Source: JBEKYD01 sp049509915
Lineage (GTDB): Bacteria > Acidobacteriota > Terriglobia > Bryobacterales > Bryobacteraceae
Direction of reading: 5' to 3'
Length of the DNA: 22,976 bases
Assembly (NCBI GenBank): GCA_049509915.1
Contig: JBEKZL010000108.1
Span: 1-22,976 of the forward strand
In this document: positions 5,405 through 13,077 of the stretch, piece by piece
Numbering within the stretch: the first letter of the stretch is position 1
Layout: each line of letters opens with the position of its first letter
Translations under genes and position numbers: made by a program
The notes under the pieces: generated by a model
What the model was told of the DNA's origin: nothing
What the model saw: only the letters and a program-made list of their open reading frames with translations
Databases searched by the model: none

Positions 5405-7779
5405 CCTGTAAGCTGTGCGGGCTCGACTCCGGCGACGGCGAATTCTGCTGCGCCGGCTGCCGCAACGTCCACGCCATTTTGCTCGAAACGGGCGCGCTCA
5501 CCGGTGGGCAGGATTTCCGCGATACCGATCTGTACCGCGAAAGCTTGCGGCTGGGCTTGATCTCGAATCGGGCCCGCACGGCGGAGCCCGCCATCCCGCC
5601 GGGCGCCGAACTCCGCGAGGCTGTCTTCCATGTCGAAGGCATGTGGTGCGCTTCCTGCGGCTGGCTGATCGAGCACGCGCTGGGGAAACTGCGCGGCGTG
5701 GCCGTGTGCGAGGTGATGTTCGCGAGCGACCTCGTCAAGCTGCGCTACGCGCCGCAGTATCTGCCGCTGGAACGGGTGCGCGAACGCGTGGCCGCGCTGG
5801 GCTACCGGGCGTCGGAGTACACAGGGGAACCGGGCGGCCGCTCCGACGCCGAGCGCAAGGACCTGCTGCTGCGCACCGGCCTGGCCGCGCTGCTCTGGAT
5901 GAATGCCATGATGTTCAGCCTGGTGGTCTATGCCAGCTACTTCGTGCGCATTACTGGCGCCGGCCGTGACATTCCGTTCGTATTGATGGCGCTGGCCACG
6001 CCCACCGTGTTTTACTGCGCCTGGCCGATCCTGCGCCTGGCCTGGGCCGGCGTGCGCGCGGGCGCGCTGCGCATGGAAACGCTGCTGGCCATGGGGATAC
6101 TGGCAGCCTATTTCTATAGCGTGGTGGCCGCTTTCTCCGGCAGCCTGCACGTCTATTTCGATACCGTTTGCGCCATCGTCACCCTGGTGCTGGCCGGCAA
6201 GAGCATCGAGCGTGCCTCCAAGGAAAGGAGTGCCCGCGCGATCGCCTTGTTATATCGCCTGATGCCCAACAAAGCCCGCCTGGTGGTGGACGGGCGCGAG
6301 CGCTTCGTTTCGCTGGAAGCCCTGAAACCGGGCATGCGTTTTCTGGTGAAATCCGGGGAGCGAATCGCCGCCGACGGCATCGTGTGGGAAGGCCGCTCGC
6401 ACGCCGACGAATCCGTGCTGACCGGAGAATCGCGGCCGGTTGGGAAGGCTCCCGGCGACACGGTGGTGTGCGGCAGCGTCAATACCGGCGGCCCGCTCGA
6501 AATCGAAGCCACGCGCGTGGGGCAGGAAAGCACCCTAGCACACATTGTCCGGACTGTGGAGAGCGCCGCTCGAAACCGAACCCATATCGAGCATGCCGTC
6601 GACCGCGTGTCGCGGGTCTTCGTGCCGCTGGTGCTGGCGCTCTCCTTCGCCACCTTGGCCTTCTGGATCTGGCGCGTAAGCGCTGCTGAAGCGCTCGCTC
6701 ACGCCATCGCCGTGCTGGTGATTGCTTGCCCCTGCGCGCTGGGCATCGCCACGCCTCTGGCGCTGACCGCGGCCGTGGCGGCGGCCTCGCGGCGTGGCAT
6801 CCTGGTCGGCGATACCCGCGTGCTTGAAACCATCCGCGGAGTGGACGTCGTGGTGCTCGACAAAACCGGCACCGCTACCGAAGGCGCCTTCGCCCTGCTT
6901 GAAATCGTCGGCGATAGTTCCCGCATGGCCGAAATCGCGGCCGTGGAAGCCCGTTCGGAGCACCCCCTGGCCAAGGCCATTGTGGCCCGTGGAGCGGGCA
7001 CTCCTGCCGCCCTGGACACGTGCGTCCCGATGAGCCGGGACGTGGCAGGCACGAGTGCCCGCTCCACGGATATTTCGATTCATCCAGGCATGGGCATCAG
7101 TGGCGTGGTGGACGGCACGCGCTATTTCATCGGCAACAGCCGCTTGATGGAGACCTTCGGCGCGCGCGTGGGCCACCTGGCCGCGACCTCCGGCGATACC
7201 GGCACCGTGGTTTATTTCGGTTGGGAAGGCGCCGTACGCGGCGCCATGGCGTTCGGCGACCGGGTGCGGCCCGATGCTCGCGAACTGTGCGCGGCTCTCG
7301 GACGCCGCCGCATCCGCAGCCTGCTGCTTTCGGGCGATGCCGCCGCGCCCACCCAGGCCGTAGCCGCCTCGATCGGCGCCAGCGAATGGGAAGCCGAAGC
7401 CACGCCAGAGCGCAAGGTCGAAACCATCCGCCGCCTGCGCCAGTCCGGCGCCGTGGTGATGATGATCGGCGACGGCGTCAACGACGCGCCCAGCCTGGCC
7501 GAAGCCGACCTGGGCATCGCCCTCGGCTGCGGCGCCGATATCGCCATTCAGGCCGCGCCACTGGTGCTCATGAACAATAAGCTCGGGACTGTCATCGATG
7601 CTCTCGATCTTTCCCGCCGCGTCTTCGGCGTGGTGCGCCAGAACCTGTTCTGGGCATTCGCCTATAACACGGTCGGCGTTACGCTAGCCTTCGCCGGCAT
7701 TGTCAGCCCGATTCTGGCCGCATCCGCGATGGTCCTGTCCAGCCTTTCGGTAATCGGAAACTCGCGCCGCCTGGGCTGA
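5401..7779 (+). CDS. ccoI: Copper-transporting P1B-type ATPase CcoI (FixI) for cbb3 oxidase
   Basis: CcoI exports or delivers copper during cbb3 oxidase assembly at the inner membrane. I take the TTG at 5401 (TTGA overlap with the preceding gene), giving 792 residues. The frame is open further upstream, but that stretch is ccoG/small-gene shadow. From the N-terminus come a CcoI-typical cysteine cluster (TCKLC...FCCAGC, Cys3/6/16/17/20), an HMA domain with GMWCASC (Cys83, Cys86) and membrane helices. The actuator TGES follows, then the ion-site CPC (443-445), the phosphorylation site DKTGT (Asp487), an HP motif in SEHPLAKAI and the hinge GDGVND (Asp691). The phosphorylation motif reads DKTGTATEG where the family normally has DKTGTLTEG. 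Copper is the expected ion from CPC and context. It is the last gene of the operon seen here. Confidence 0.93.
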   Translation: MTCKLCGLDSGDGEFCCAGCRNVHAILLETGALTGGQDFRDTDLYRESLRLGLISNRARTAEPAIPPGAELREAVFHVEGMWCASCGWLIEHALGKLRGVAVCEVMFASDLVKLRYAPQYLPLERVRERVAALGYRASEYTGEPGGRSDAERKDLLLRTGLAALLWMNAMMFSLVVYASYFVRITGAGRDIPFVLMALATPTVFYCAWPILRLAWAGVRAGALRMETLLAMGILAAYFYSVVAAFSGSLHVYFDTVCAIVTLVLAGKSIERASKERSARAIALLYRLMPNKARLVVDGRERFVSLEALKPGMRFLVKSGERIAADGIVWEGRSHADESVLTGESRPVGKAPGDTVVCGSVNTGGPLEIEATRVGQESTLAHIVRTVESAARNRTHIEHAVDRVSRVFVPLVLALSFATLAFWIWRVSAAEALAHAIAVLVIACPCALGIATPLALTAAVAAASRRGILVGDTRVLETIRGVDVVVLDKTGTATEGAFALLEIVGDSSRMAEIAAVEARSEHPLAKAIVARGAGTPAALDTCVPMSRDVAGTSARSTDISIHPGMGISGVVDGTRYFIGNSRLMETFGARVGHLAATSGDTGTVVYFGWEGAVRGAMAFGDRVRPDARELCAALGRRRIRSLLLSGDAAAPTQAVAASIGASEWEAEATPERKVETIRRLRQSGAVVMMIGDGVNDAPSLAEADLGIALGCGADIAIQAAPLVLMNNKLGTVIDALDLSRRVFGVVRQNLFWAFAYNTVGVTLAFAGIVSPILAASAMVLSSLSVIGNSRRLG

Positions 7780-7847
7780 AAAATCAAATCTTGGTCTTCG
7801 TTGAACGCGTGTAGGCCATTTGTTTATTTACTATTGGGCATCTTTCT

Positions 7848-9248
7848 TCATCTCATGGATTGCCTTTCCGTCGCCCAGTAACCCGCTTTCGCGTTGACCC
7901 GGAACTTGTCGCCGCCGTTCACTTCAACCTTGATCTTTCGGTATTTGCCGTCGGGCGCATCGTTCGTCGGCACGTAAGCGAGCATATAGAATTCGCGCGT
8001 GTCGGTGAGCGCCCGGGTGATGCCCTTCGGCAAGTCATTGTTGTTCTGAAAGAAGAGGCCGCCGGTCTCATGTGCAAGTTGAGCCATCACATCGGCATTC
8101 TCTCGCGCAACGGAGGCTCCCGCCCGGTCCACCGTTTCCGAAGTTGGCGTAGCTTCCGATGCCGCGTGTCGCGCTGAGTATGGAACGCTGGCGTCGAAGG
8201 TGCTGCCGGCGCTAAATGTTGACGAGTAGACGCCGCGCGAGTCGAGCGTATAGAACTTCACGTCGTAGGCGGTTGCGAATTTAAGAATGCTCTGCAGCTC
8301 GGGTTCGGTGTCTCTCGATGGGAACCAGAAGCTGTGGTCTCGCGGGGCAAAGCCGTGCACGATCCCGTACAGTTCGCGGCCGGCAAAGCGATTGAACCCA
8401 TCAGAGATGAAAATGATGGTCCGGGAGGTCGGCATGCTCGCCGTCGCTCTCACCAGGTCATTCAGCCGCAGCAGAAAGTTATGGTTCAGGATGTAGGTTC
8501 GCTCTTCGAAACTGAAAAGAGATCCCCTAACCCTGCCCTTGACCCCGAGACACTCCGGCCCATCTCCGCCACCATTGCTCTCGCACGCGCAAGCTGAGCA
8601 GTAGTCTTGCATCAGCCCTCTAAAGTCCCGGATCGCGATGCCCGTGCTCGCGGCTTCGCTGGTCTGGAACACCTTCGCAAATCCCTTGCTGCCGATGGCC
8701 GCCTCGATCGCCGCCACATCCGTGGTGGAGTCCTTGACGACGGTGAGGTCTCGCCCCAGCGCCATCAGGGCATATTGTGTGTCCGTGCCTTGCTCCTGTC
8801 GAAGGCTCTTCAAGAGTGCATCCCTGACCCGGCCGAAACTTGCAAAGGACGAATGAAGCGTATCGATGCAAATCAGGTAGCTGCGGCGGACGGCGCTCGA
8901 ACGCGGGGCCGGCCGTGGGGAGGGTTTGAGAGGGTTTCCAGCGGGAGCGATGGCAGCCGCACCGGGTGCGGGGACGGTTTCCGAAGCGGAAGCATCCACG
9001 GTGGTGCGGAATGAGACGATTTCTTGCGGGACGCCGTCTTCGGACACCTTGAAGTCGGAACGCTTCAGGTTGCCGACATGGTGCCCTTTCGGGTCCGTCA
9101 CGATGACCGGCACCAGCACTTCTTTCACATTGGCAATGATCGGGGGCACGGAATTCTGCATCCCTGGCTGCGCTGCATCGGCAGCCGCCAAAGCGACCAA
9201 CCCAGCCAGAAGAGAAAACACCTTAGGTGCCGGCCGGTATTCTTTCAC
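7848..9248 (-). CDS. Secreted VWFA-related Acidobacterial-type protein
   Basis: This 466-residue protein starts at a GTG (9246-9248) with GGAG six bases upstream. An N-terminal signal-like segment (about residues 8-26, VFSLLAGLVALAAADAA) suggests export. Next comes the typical block VLVPVIVTDPKGHHVGNLKRSDFKVSEDGVPQEIVSF, then a von Willebrand A-like domain from about residue 122. The layout fits the VWFA-related domain family common in Acidobacteriota (TIGR03436 type). The metal-site motif is degenerate: DTLHSSFAS (129-137) instead of DXSXS. A Cys-rich insert (about 217-233, DYCSACACES...PEC) interrupts the domain. The cellular role is unknown; family members are usually assumed to bind protein or surface ligands. 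It is transcribed towards ccoI and divergently from the PilZ gene. Confidence 0.85.
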   Translation of the reverse strand: MKEYRPAPKVFSLLAGLVALAAADAAQPGMQNSVPPIIANVKEVLVPVIVTDPKGHHVGNLKRSDFKVSEDGVPQEIVSFRTTVDASASETVPAPGAAAIAPAGNPLKPSPRPAPRSSAVRRSYLICIDTLHSSFASFGRVRDALLKSLRQEQGTDTQYALMALGRDLTVVKDSTTDVAAIEAAIGSKGFAKVFQTSEAASTGIAIRDFRGLMQDYCSACACESNGGGDGPECLGVKGRVRGSLFSFEERTYILNHNFLLRLNDLVRATASMPTSRTIIFISDGFNRFAGRELYGIVHGFAPRDHSFWFPSRDTEPELQSILKFATAYDVKFYTLDSRGVYSSTFSAGSTFDASVPYSARHAASEATPTSETVDRAGASVARENADVMAQLAHETGGLFFQNNNDLPKGITRALTDTREFYMLAYVPTNDAPDGKYRKIKVEVNGGDKFRVNAKAGYWATERQSMR

Positions 9249-9375
9249 GGTTATCTCCGCATCTTCATTTTACGCTCCGGTAATGCCTCCTTCGATGCGG
9301 TCGCGCGGCGGCGCGTTGCGATGCGATGCCTAAAGTCGGCCGAGCTAATGCCGATAAGCAGGAGTGATGGGACAA

Positions 9376-9753
9376 ATGCAGCCTGACGACTCGGACAAAA
9401 GGAGAGAACCGCGCATTGCAATCGAAGGGGGAACAAGCGTCGAGGTATTCAAGAACGGCCAGATTATCCATGCCGCTACGGTCAATATGAGTGGATGCGG
9501 GGTGCTTTTGCAGTTGCAATCGCCGCAGGGGCTCACTCTGGGCGATCAGGTGACCTGCGAATTCGACATTTCACCCGACCCCGAAAAACCGCTGCCGTGC
9601 TGGGCGGTGGGAGCCATTGTCCGGCTGGACGATTGCCGCGCGGCCGTCGATTTCAACGCCGGCGGGTTCATCGCCCTGGATTCGACAAAACCGGTGAGCG
9701 CGACCGATTCGGGGCAACGGGAAGCTGGAACAACGCCTTCGCCTACAGCTTGA
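9376..9753 (+). CDS. PilZ domain protein (probable c-di-GMP binding)
   Basis: This is a single-domain protein of 125 residues. The c-di-GMP binding signature is complete: RREPR (RXXXR, residues 9-13) and NMSGCG (NXSXXG, 37-42), followed by the beta-barrel strands and the AAVDF block near residue 95. The start is uncertain. GTG 9364, ATG 9367 and ATG 9376 are all in frame; AGGAG at 9360-9364 lies only two bases from 9367 but eleven from 9376, so I favour 9376. It would act as a stand-alone receptor, possibly for motility or surface traits, but no effector is adjacent. Its 3' end overlaps the oppositely oriented LytTR gene by 11 bases. Confidence 0.85.
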   Translation: MQPDDSDKRREPRIAIEGGTSVEVFKNGQIIHAATVNMSGCGVLLQLQSPQGLTLGDQVTCEFDISPDPEKPLPCWAVGAIVRLDDCRAAVDFNAGGFIALDSTKPVSATDSGQREAGTTPSPTA

Positions 9754-10546
9754 ATAATTCCCGTAATCTCTTTGTCTGCACTCGGCTTACGGGAATCTCC
9801 GTGTGCTTTCGGTCGTCCATGCGGAGCTGATAGCTCGACTTGAACCACGGAACCACTTCCTTGATCCGGTTAATGTTTACCAGATAGGAACGGTGTACGC
9901 GCCAGAACATCTCGCGGTCGAGACTGGCTTGCAGATCTTCGATCGTGCGGTAGTTGGAGTGGCCTTCCATGTTGGTCGTGACCAGAGTGATCAAGCCATC
10001 GTCGATGGTGGCATAGATCACCTCGCTGGCATCCACCACGAAGTTGCGGTTGTTGGCCTTGACCATAAGCTTGGTGCGAGGCGCGGCCGATGGAGCCGGA
10101 CGGCTCACCGGAGTACCGGCGGCGGTCGCAGCCATGGCAGCCTCGGGGGCTTTCTTTTCCTGCAGCGCGCGGCGCGCTCGCTCCACCGTCTCCGCAAGCC
10201 GAGCCTTGTCCAGCGGCTTGAGCAGGTAGTCCATGGCTTCCAGCCGGAAAGCTTCCACGGCGTACTGGTCGTAGGCGGTGACGAAGATGAACTGGGGCAG
10301 TTCCACTCCCTCTTCGCGCAGCCGGCGGATTACCCCCATGCCGTCCAGCCCCGGCATGTCGACGTCCAGAAAAACCAGCTCCGGTTCCAATTCCCGGATC
10401 ATTTCGACGGCTTCCACACCATTCCCGCCGGAACCGATAACTTCAATTTCCGCAAAGTCTTTCAGCAGAAATACCAGCTCTTCGCGGGCCAATGGCTCGT
10501 CGTCTACCACAAGCGTAGTTAAGGTAGCCGTCGCGCGATCTCCCAT
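9743..10546 (-). CDS. LytTR-family DNA-binding response regulator (LytR/AlgR type)
   Basis: This 267-residue regulator has an N-terminal receiver domain: acidic pair in VVDDEP (13-18), phospho-acceptor Asp61 in LVFLDVDMPG, Thr90 and Lys110 in LLKPLD. An Ala/Pro-rich linker (about 133-157) follows, then a C-terminal LytTR domain (about 158-267: KLMVKANNRNFVVDASEVIYATIDDG, WRVHRSYLVNINRIKEV). LytTR proteins bind direct repeats in DNA through a beta-fold domain. No sensor kinase lies beside it, so it is an orphan in this window. The ATG at 10544-10546 is chosen because the receiver begins there; the longer open frame upstream lies over ino1. An extended -10 promoter lies only ten bases upstream, implying a near-leaderless mRNA. 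Confidence 0.92.
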   Translation of the reverse strand: MGDRATATLTTLVVDDEPLAREELVFLLKDFAEIEVIGSGGNGVEAVEMIRELEPELVFLDVDMPGLDGMGVIRRLREEGVELPQFIFVTAYDQYAVEAFRLEAMDYLLKPLDKARLAETVERARRALQEKKAPEAAMAATAAGTPVSRPAPSAAPRTKLMVKANNRNFVVDASEVIYATIDDGLITLVTTNMEGHSNYRTIEDLQASLDREMFWRVHRSYLVNINRIKEVVPWFKSSYQLRMDDRKHTEIPVSRVQTKRLRELFKL

Positions 10547-10555
10547 GGAGTTGCT

Positions 10556-10564
10556 ATTATAGCA
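10556..10564 (-). promoter_or_regulatory. Extended -10 promoter for the LytTR regulator, within a palindrome
   Basis: On the - strand the sequence reads TGCTATAAT, a perfect extended -10 element (TGnTATAAT). It lies in the 43-base gap between the divergent LytTR gene and ino1. The -10 hexamer ends ten bases before the LytTR ATG, so transcription would begin about three bases upstream of the start codon. The hexamer is part of the 11-base palindrome GCTATTATAGC (10553-10563). No convincing -35 box is seen, which fits an extended -10 promoter. Confidence 0.55.
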
Positions 10565-10589
10565 TTTCGGCTTCAAAGGAGACCCGACT

Positions 10590-11909
10590 TTGGCAACTGC
10601 AGATAACGTCCAAATTGCGCCCGCCGAGGGCAAACTTGGCGTATTGATACCGGGAATTGGGGCGGTGACGACGACCTTCGTCGCCGGCCTGGAAGCAATT
10701 AGACTTGGATTGGGAAAACCGATCGGCTCGCTCACCCAACTGGGAACTGTCCGTTTGGGAAAGCGCACCGAAGGCCGTAGCCCGGCCATTAAGGAGTTCG
10801 TCCCGCTGGCTGATCCGTCAGACCTGGTGATCGGCGGGTGGGACATTTTCGAGGATAACGCCTACGAGGCCGCAGTCAAGGCTGGGGTGCTCGATATGGG
10901 CCTGCTAGAACAGGTCAAGGCACCGCTCCAGGCGATCAAACCCATGAAGGCGGTGTTCGACCCGAATTTCGTCAAGAAAATCAACGGGCCCAACGTCATG
11001 ACCGGCGGCTCGAAGATGGACTACGCGGAAGCCGTAATGGAGGACATCCGGCAGTTTAAGGAGCGCACCGGCGTCAGCCGGTTGACCATGATCTGGTGCG
11101 GATCGACGGAAGTCTACGCCGAGGCCGGCGAAGTCCATTCCTCCCTGCAGAAGTTCGAGTGTGGCTTGAAGGAAAGCGACCCAGCTATTTCACCCAGCCA
11201 GATTTACGCTTACGCCGCACTGAAATCGGGAGTGCCCTATTCCAACGGCGCTCCGCACGTGACTACGGACACGCCGGCGCTGCTCCAACTCGCCCGGGAG
11301 CGCAATCTCCCGTTGAGCGGCAAGGACTACAAGAGCGGCCAAACGTTCATGAAGACGCTGATCGCCCCCGGGTTGAAGTCGCGCCTGCTCGGCGTGAGGG
11401 GCTGGTTTTCGACCAACATCCTGGGCAACCGGGATGGCGAAGTGCTCGACGATCCGGGCTCCTTCCGGTCGAAGGAAGTCACTAAATCCAGCGCTTTAGA
11501 ATACATTTTCCAGAAACAGCTTTATCCCGACCTCTACGATAATCTCTATCACAAGGTCAGGATCGAGTATTACCCGCCCCGTGGCGACGCCAAAGAGGGA
11601 TGGGACAACATCGACATTTTCGGCTGGCTCGGCTATCCGATGCAGATCAAGGTGAATTTCCTGTGCCGCGATTCGATTCTGGCGGCGCCGCTGGTTCTGG
11701 ACCTGGTACTGTTCATGGACCTGGCGCAGCGCTGCGGCATGCGCGGCGTGCAGGAATGGCTGTCGTTCTACTTCAAGGGACCCATGCATGCGCCCGAGGT
11801 TTACCCCGAACACGACATCTTCATCCAGTTGATGAAACTCAAGAATACGCTGCGCTGGATGCGGGGCGAGGACCTGATTACGCATCTGGGACTGGAATAT
11901 TACGATTAA
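10590..11909 (+). CDS. ino1: Inositol-3-phosphate synthase (myo-inositol-1-phosphate synthase)
   Basis: The enzyme converts glucose 6-phosphate to inositol 3-phosphate with bound NAD, the first step to inositol and inositol lipids. The TTG start at 10590 is well placed behind AAAGGAG (about 10576-10582). The protein has 439 residues, between the short archaeal/actinobacterial and long eukaryotic forms. Visible landmarks are the Rossmann motif GVLIPGIGAVTTTF (16-29), the GGWDIFEDNAYEAA block and the TMIWCGSTEV strand. The catalytic-region pieces GKDYKSGQTFMKTLIAP and RGWFSTNILGNRDG are also seen, as is NIDIFGWLGYPMQIKVNFLCRDSILAAPLVLDL, characteristic of the family. It is divergent from the LytTR gene across 43 bases, so the regulator may influence it; this is inference only. 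A strong hairpin follows at 11929-11952. Confidence 0.93.
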   Translation: MATADNVQIAPAEGKLGVLIPGIGAVTTTFVAGLEAIRLGLGKPIGSLTQLGTVRLGKRTEGRSPAIKEFVPLADPSDLVIGGWDIFEDNAYEAAVKAGVLDMGLLEQVKAPLQAIKPMKAVFDPNFVKKINGPNVMTGGSKMDYAEAVMEDIRQFKERTGVSRLTMIWCGSTEVYAEAGEVHSSLQKFECGLKESDPAISPSQIYAYAALKSGVPYSNGAPHVTTDTPALLQLARERNLPLSGKDYKSGQTFMKTLIAPGLKSRLLGVRGWFSTNILGNRDGEVLDDPGSFRSKEVTKSSALEYIFQKQLYPDLYDNLYHKVRIEYYPPRGDAKEGWDNIDIFGWLGYPMQIKVNFLCRDSILAAPLVLDLVLFMDLAQRCGMRGVQEWLSFYFKGPMHAPEVYPEHDIFIQLMKLKNTLRWMRGEDLITHLGLEYYD

Positions 11910-11928
11910 TCGTCGTATCTTTTTCTAA

Positions 11929-11952
11929 GACGCACCGGTGCGCCGGTGCGTC
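11929..11952. terminator. Strong hairpin between ino1 and the epimerase gene, possible terminator or regulatory stem
   Basis: A perfect 10-base stem (GACGCACCGG / CCGGTGCGTC) encloses the loop TGCG, 20 bases after the ino1 stop. There is no T-run after it on either strand, although TTTTT precedes it on the + strand. A textbook intrinsic terminator is therefore not met; it may be a processing or stability hairpin or a small repeat. It ends 18 bases before the epimerase ATG. Confidence 0.45.
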
Positions 11953-11969
11953 CGTATCACTGGGAATAT

Positions 11970-12968
11970 ATGAAAGTACTGGTTATCGGCGGGACTCTGT
12001 TCATCGGCCGTTCGCTGGTGGAATCGCTGGTGAAAGCAGGTCACGAAGTCTCGGTATTGCATCGCAAGCCCAAGCACGACTTCAGCCGCCGCGTCGAAAA
12101 TTTGATGGCCGACCGCAACGACGCAGCCTCTCTGCGCGAAGCGCTCGACGGCCGCCGTTTCGAGGTCGTTTTCGATAACGCCTACGATTGGGAGCGCGGC
12201 ACCACGGCCGCGCAGGTGGAAGCCACTGTCCGCGCCGTCGGCTTCCGCCTGCAACGCTACATTTTCATGTCGAGCGTAGCGGCCTATGGAGACGGACTGA
12301 ACCACAAGGAGAGCGATCCGCTGGCTCCCGAATACCACGCCGATCCTTACTGCAGCAATAAAGCCACCACCGAGCGGCTGCTGTTCCGCATGCACGCCCA
12401 AACCGGGCTGCCGCTGGTCACCTTCCGGCCCCCATTCGTCTACGGACCCAATAACCCGTATTACCGGGAACAGTTCTTCTGGGACCGGTTGCGCGCCGGC
12501 CGGCCGATCGTGATTCCCGGCGACGGTCACCGCCTGATGCAGTTCGCCTACGTCAACGATGTGGTGGAAGCGTTGATGCGCGCCATCGAGGAGCCGCGGG
12601 CCGTGGGCGAGGCCTTCAACATGGGCGACCCCAAGCCGCTTACCCAGGTGGAAGTGGTGGAGCGGCTGGCCAAGGCCGCCAACACCGAAGCCAACCTGGC
12701 GCGGGTGCCTCGCGACCTGATTCTGCAGGCCGGCGGCAATGCCATGGAAGAGCCGTTCTACTTCGGCGAATACTTCGACCTGGCCCCTATCACCATGAAC
12801 ATCGGCAAGGTCACGCGCATCCTGAAGATGAAGCTGACGCCCTTCGACGTGGGCCTGAAGGAAACCTATCGCTGGTACGTGCGCAACCACAAGCCGCGCA
12901 CCGCCAGCTTCGAGTTCGACGAGCGCCTGCTGGGGATGGGCAAGGCTAATTCGCCGGCGGCGGTGTGA
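11970..12968 (+). CDS. NAD-dependent epimerase/dehydratase (extended SDR)
   Basis: This 332-residue protein belongs to the extended short-chain dehydrogenase/reductase family, which acts mostly on nucleotide sugars. It begins with the NAD-binding VLVIGGTLFIGRSL (residues 3-16). The strand and serine of the active site appear in YIFMSSVAAYG, and the catalytic Tyr-Lys pair is in PYCSNKATTE (YXXXK). Substrate-side blocks RPPFVYGPNN and QFAYVNDVVEALMRAI follow. The ATG at 11970 fits the Rossmann fold start; an earlier ATG (11946) would add eight residues encoded by a hairpin. The particular substrate cannot be read from the sequence. Neighbouring ino1 suggests a carbohydrate context, but the two are separated by a hairpin and may not form an operon. 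Confidence 0.85.
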   Translation: MKVLVIGGTLFIGRSLVESLVKAGHEVSVLHRKPKHDFSRRVENLMADRNDAASLREALDGRRFEVVFDNAYDWERGTTAAQVEATVRAVGFRLQRYIFMSSVAAYGDGLNHKESDPLAPEYHADPYCSNKATTERLLFRMHAQTGLPLVTFRPPFVYGPNNPYYREQFFWDRLRAGRPIVIPGDGHRLMQFAYVNDVVEALMRAIEEPRAVGEAFNMGDPKPLTQVEVVERLAKAANTEANLARVPRDLILQAGGNAMEEPFYFGEYFDLAPITMNIGKVTRILKMKLTPFDVGLKETYRWYVRNHKPRTASFEFDERLLGMGKANSPAAV

Positions 12969-12977
12969 AAGAGAATT

Positions 12978-13052
12978 AGCCACAGATGAACATAGATAAA
13001 CGCAGATAAGACGGGACAGAGGTTTGGTTTTCATCTGTGTTGATCTGTGGCT
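12978..13052. repeat. Palindromic CACAGAT-type intergenic repeat
   Basis: The left arm AGCCACAGATGAACATAGAT (12978-12997) is matched in reverse complement by the right arm ending GATCTGTGGCT (13031-13052), about 19 of 22 positions by eye. The stretch CATAGATAAACGCAGATAA continues the A-rich, 10-base-periodic CAGAT pattern. From memory, this type of AGCCACAGATNAACACAGAT element is dispersed in genomes of several phyla. It fills the 109-base gap before aguB, and the right arm ends 25 bases before the aguB start. Confidence 0.75.
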
Positions 13053-13077
13053 ATCAGTTATTGGCTGGAGATCCCCC

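Noticed and set aside
10547..10846. 100-residue N-terminal extension of the LytTR regulator
   Set aside because: It lies antisense to ino1 and is not receiver-like; the receiver starts at the ATG at 10546.
12978..13052. CRISPR-like reading of the periodic CAGAT repeats
   Set aside because: The units are 10 bases with no spacers and form one palindrome, not an array.
13024..13077. Longer aguB frame from an ATG at 13024
   Set aside because: It reads through the intergenic palindrome; the GTG at 13078 has a Shine-Dalgarno and fits homologue length.
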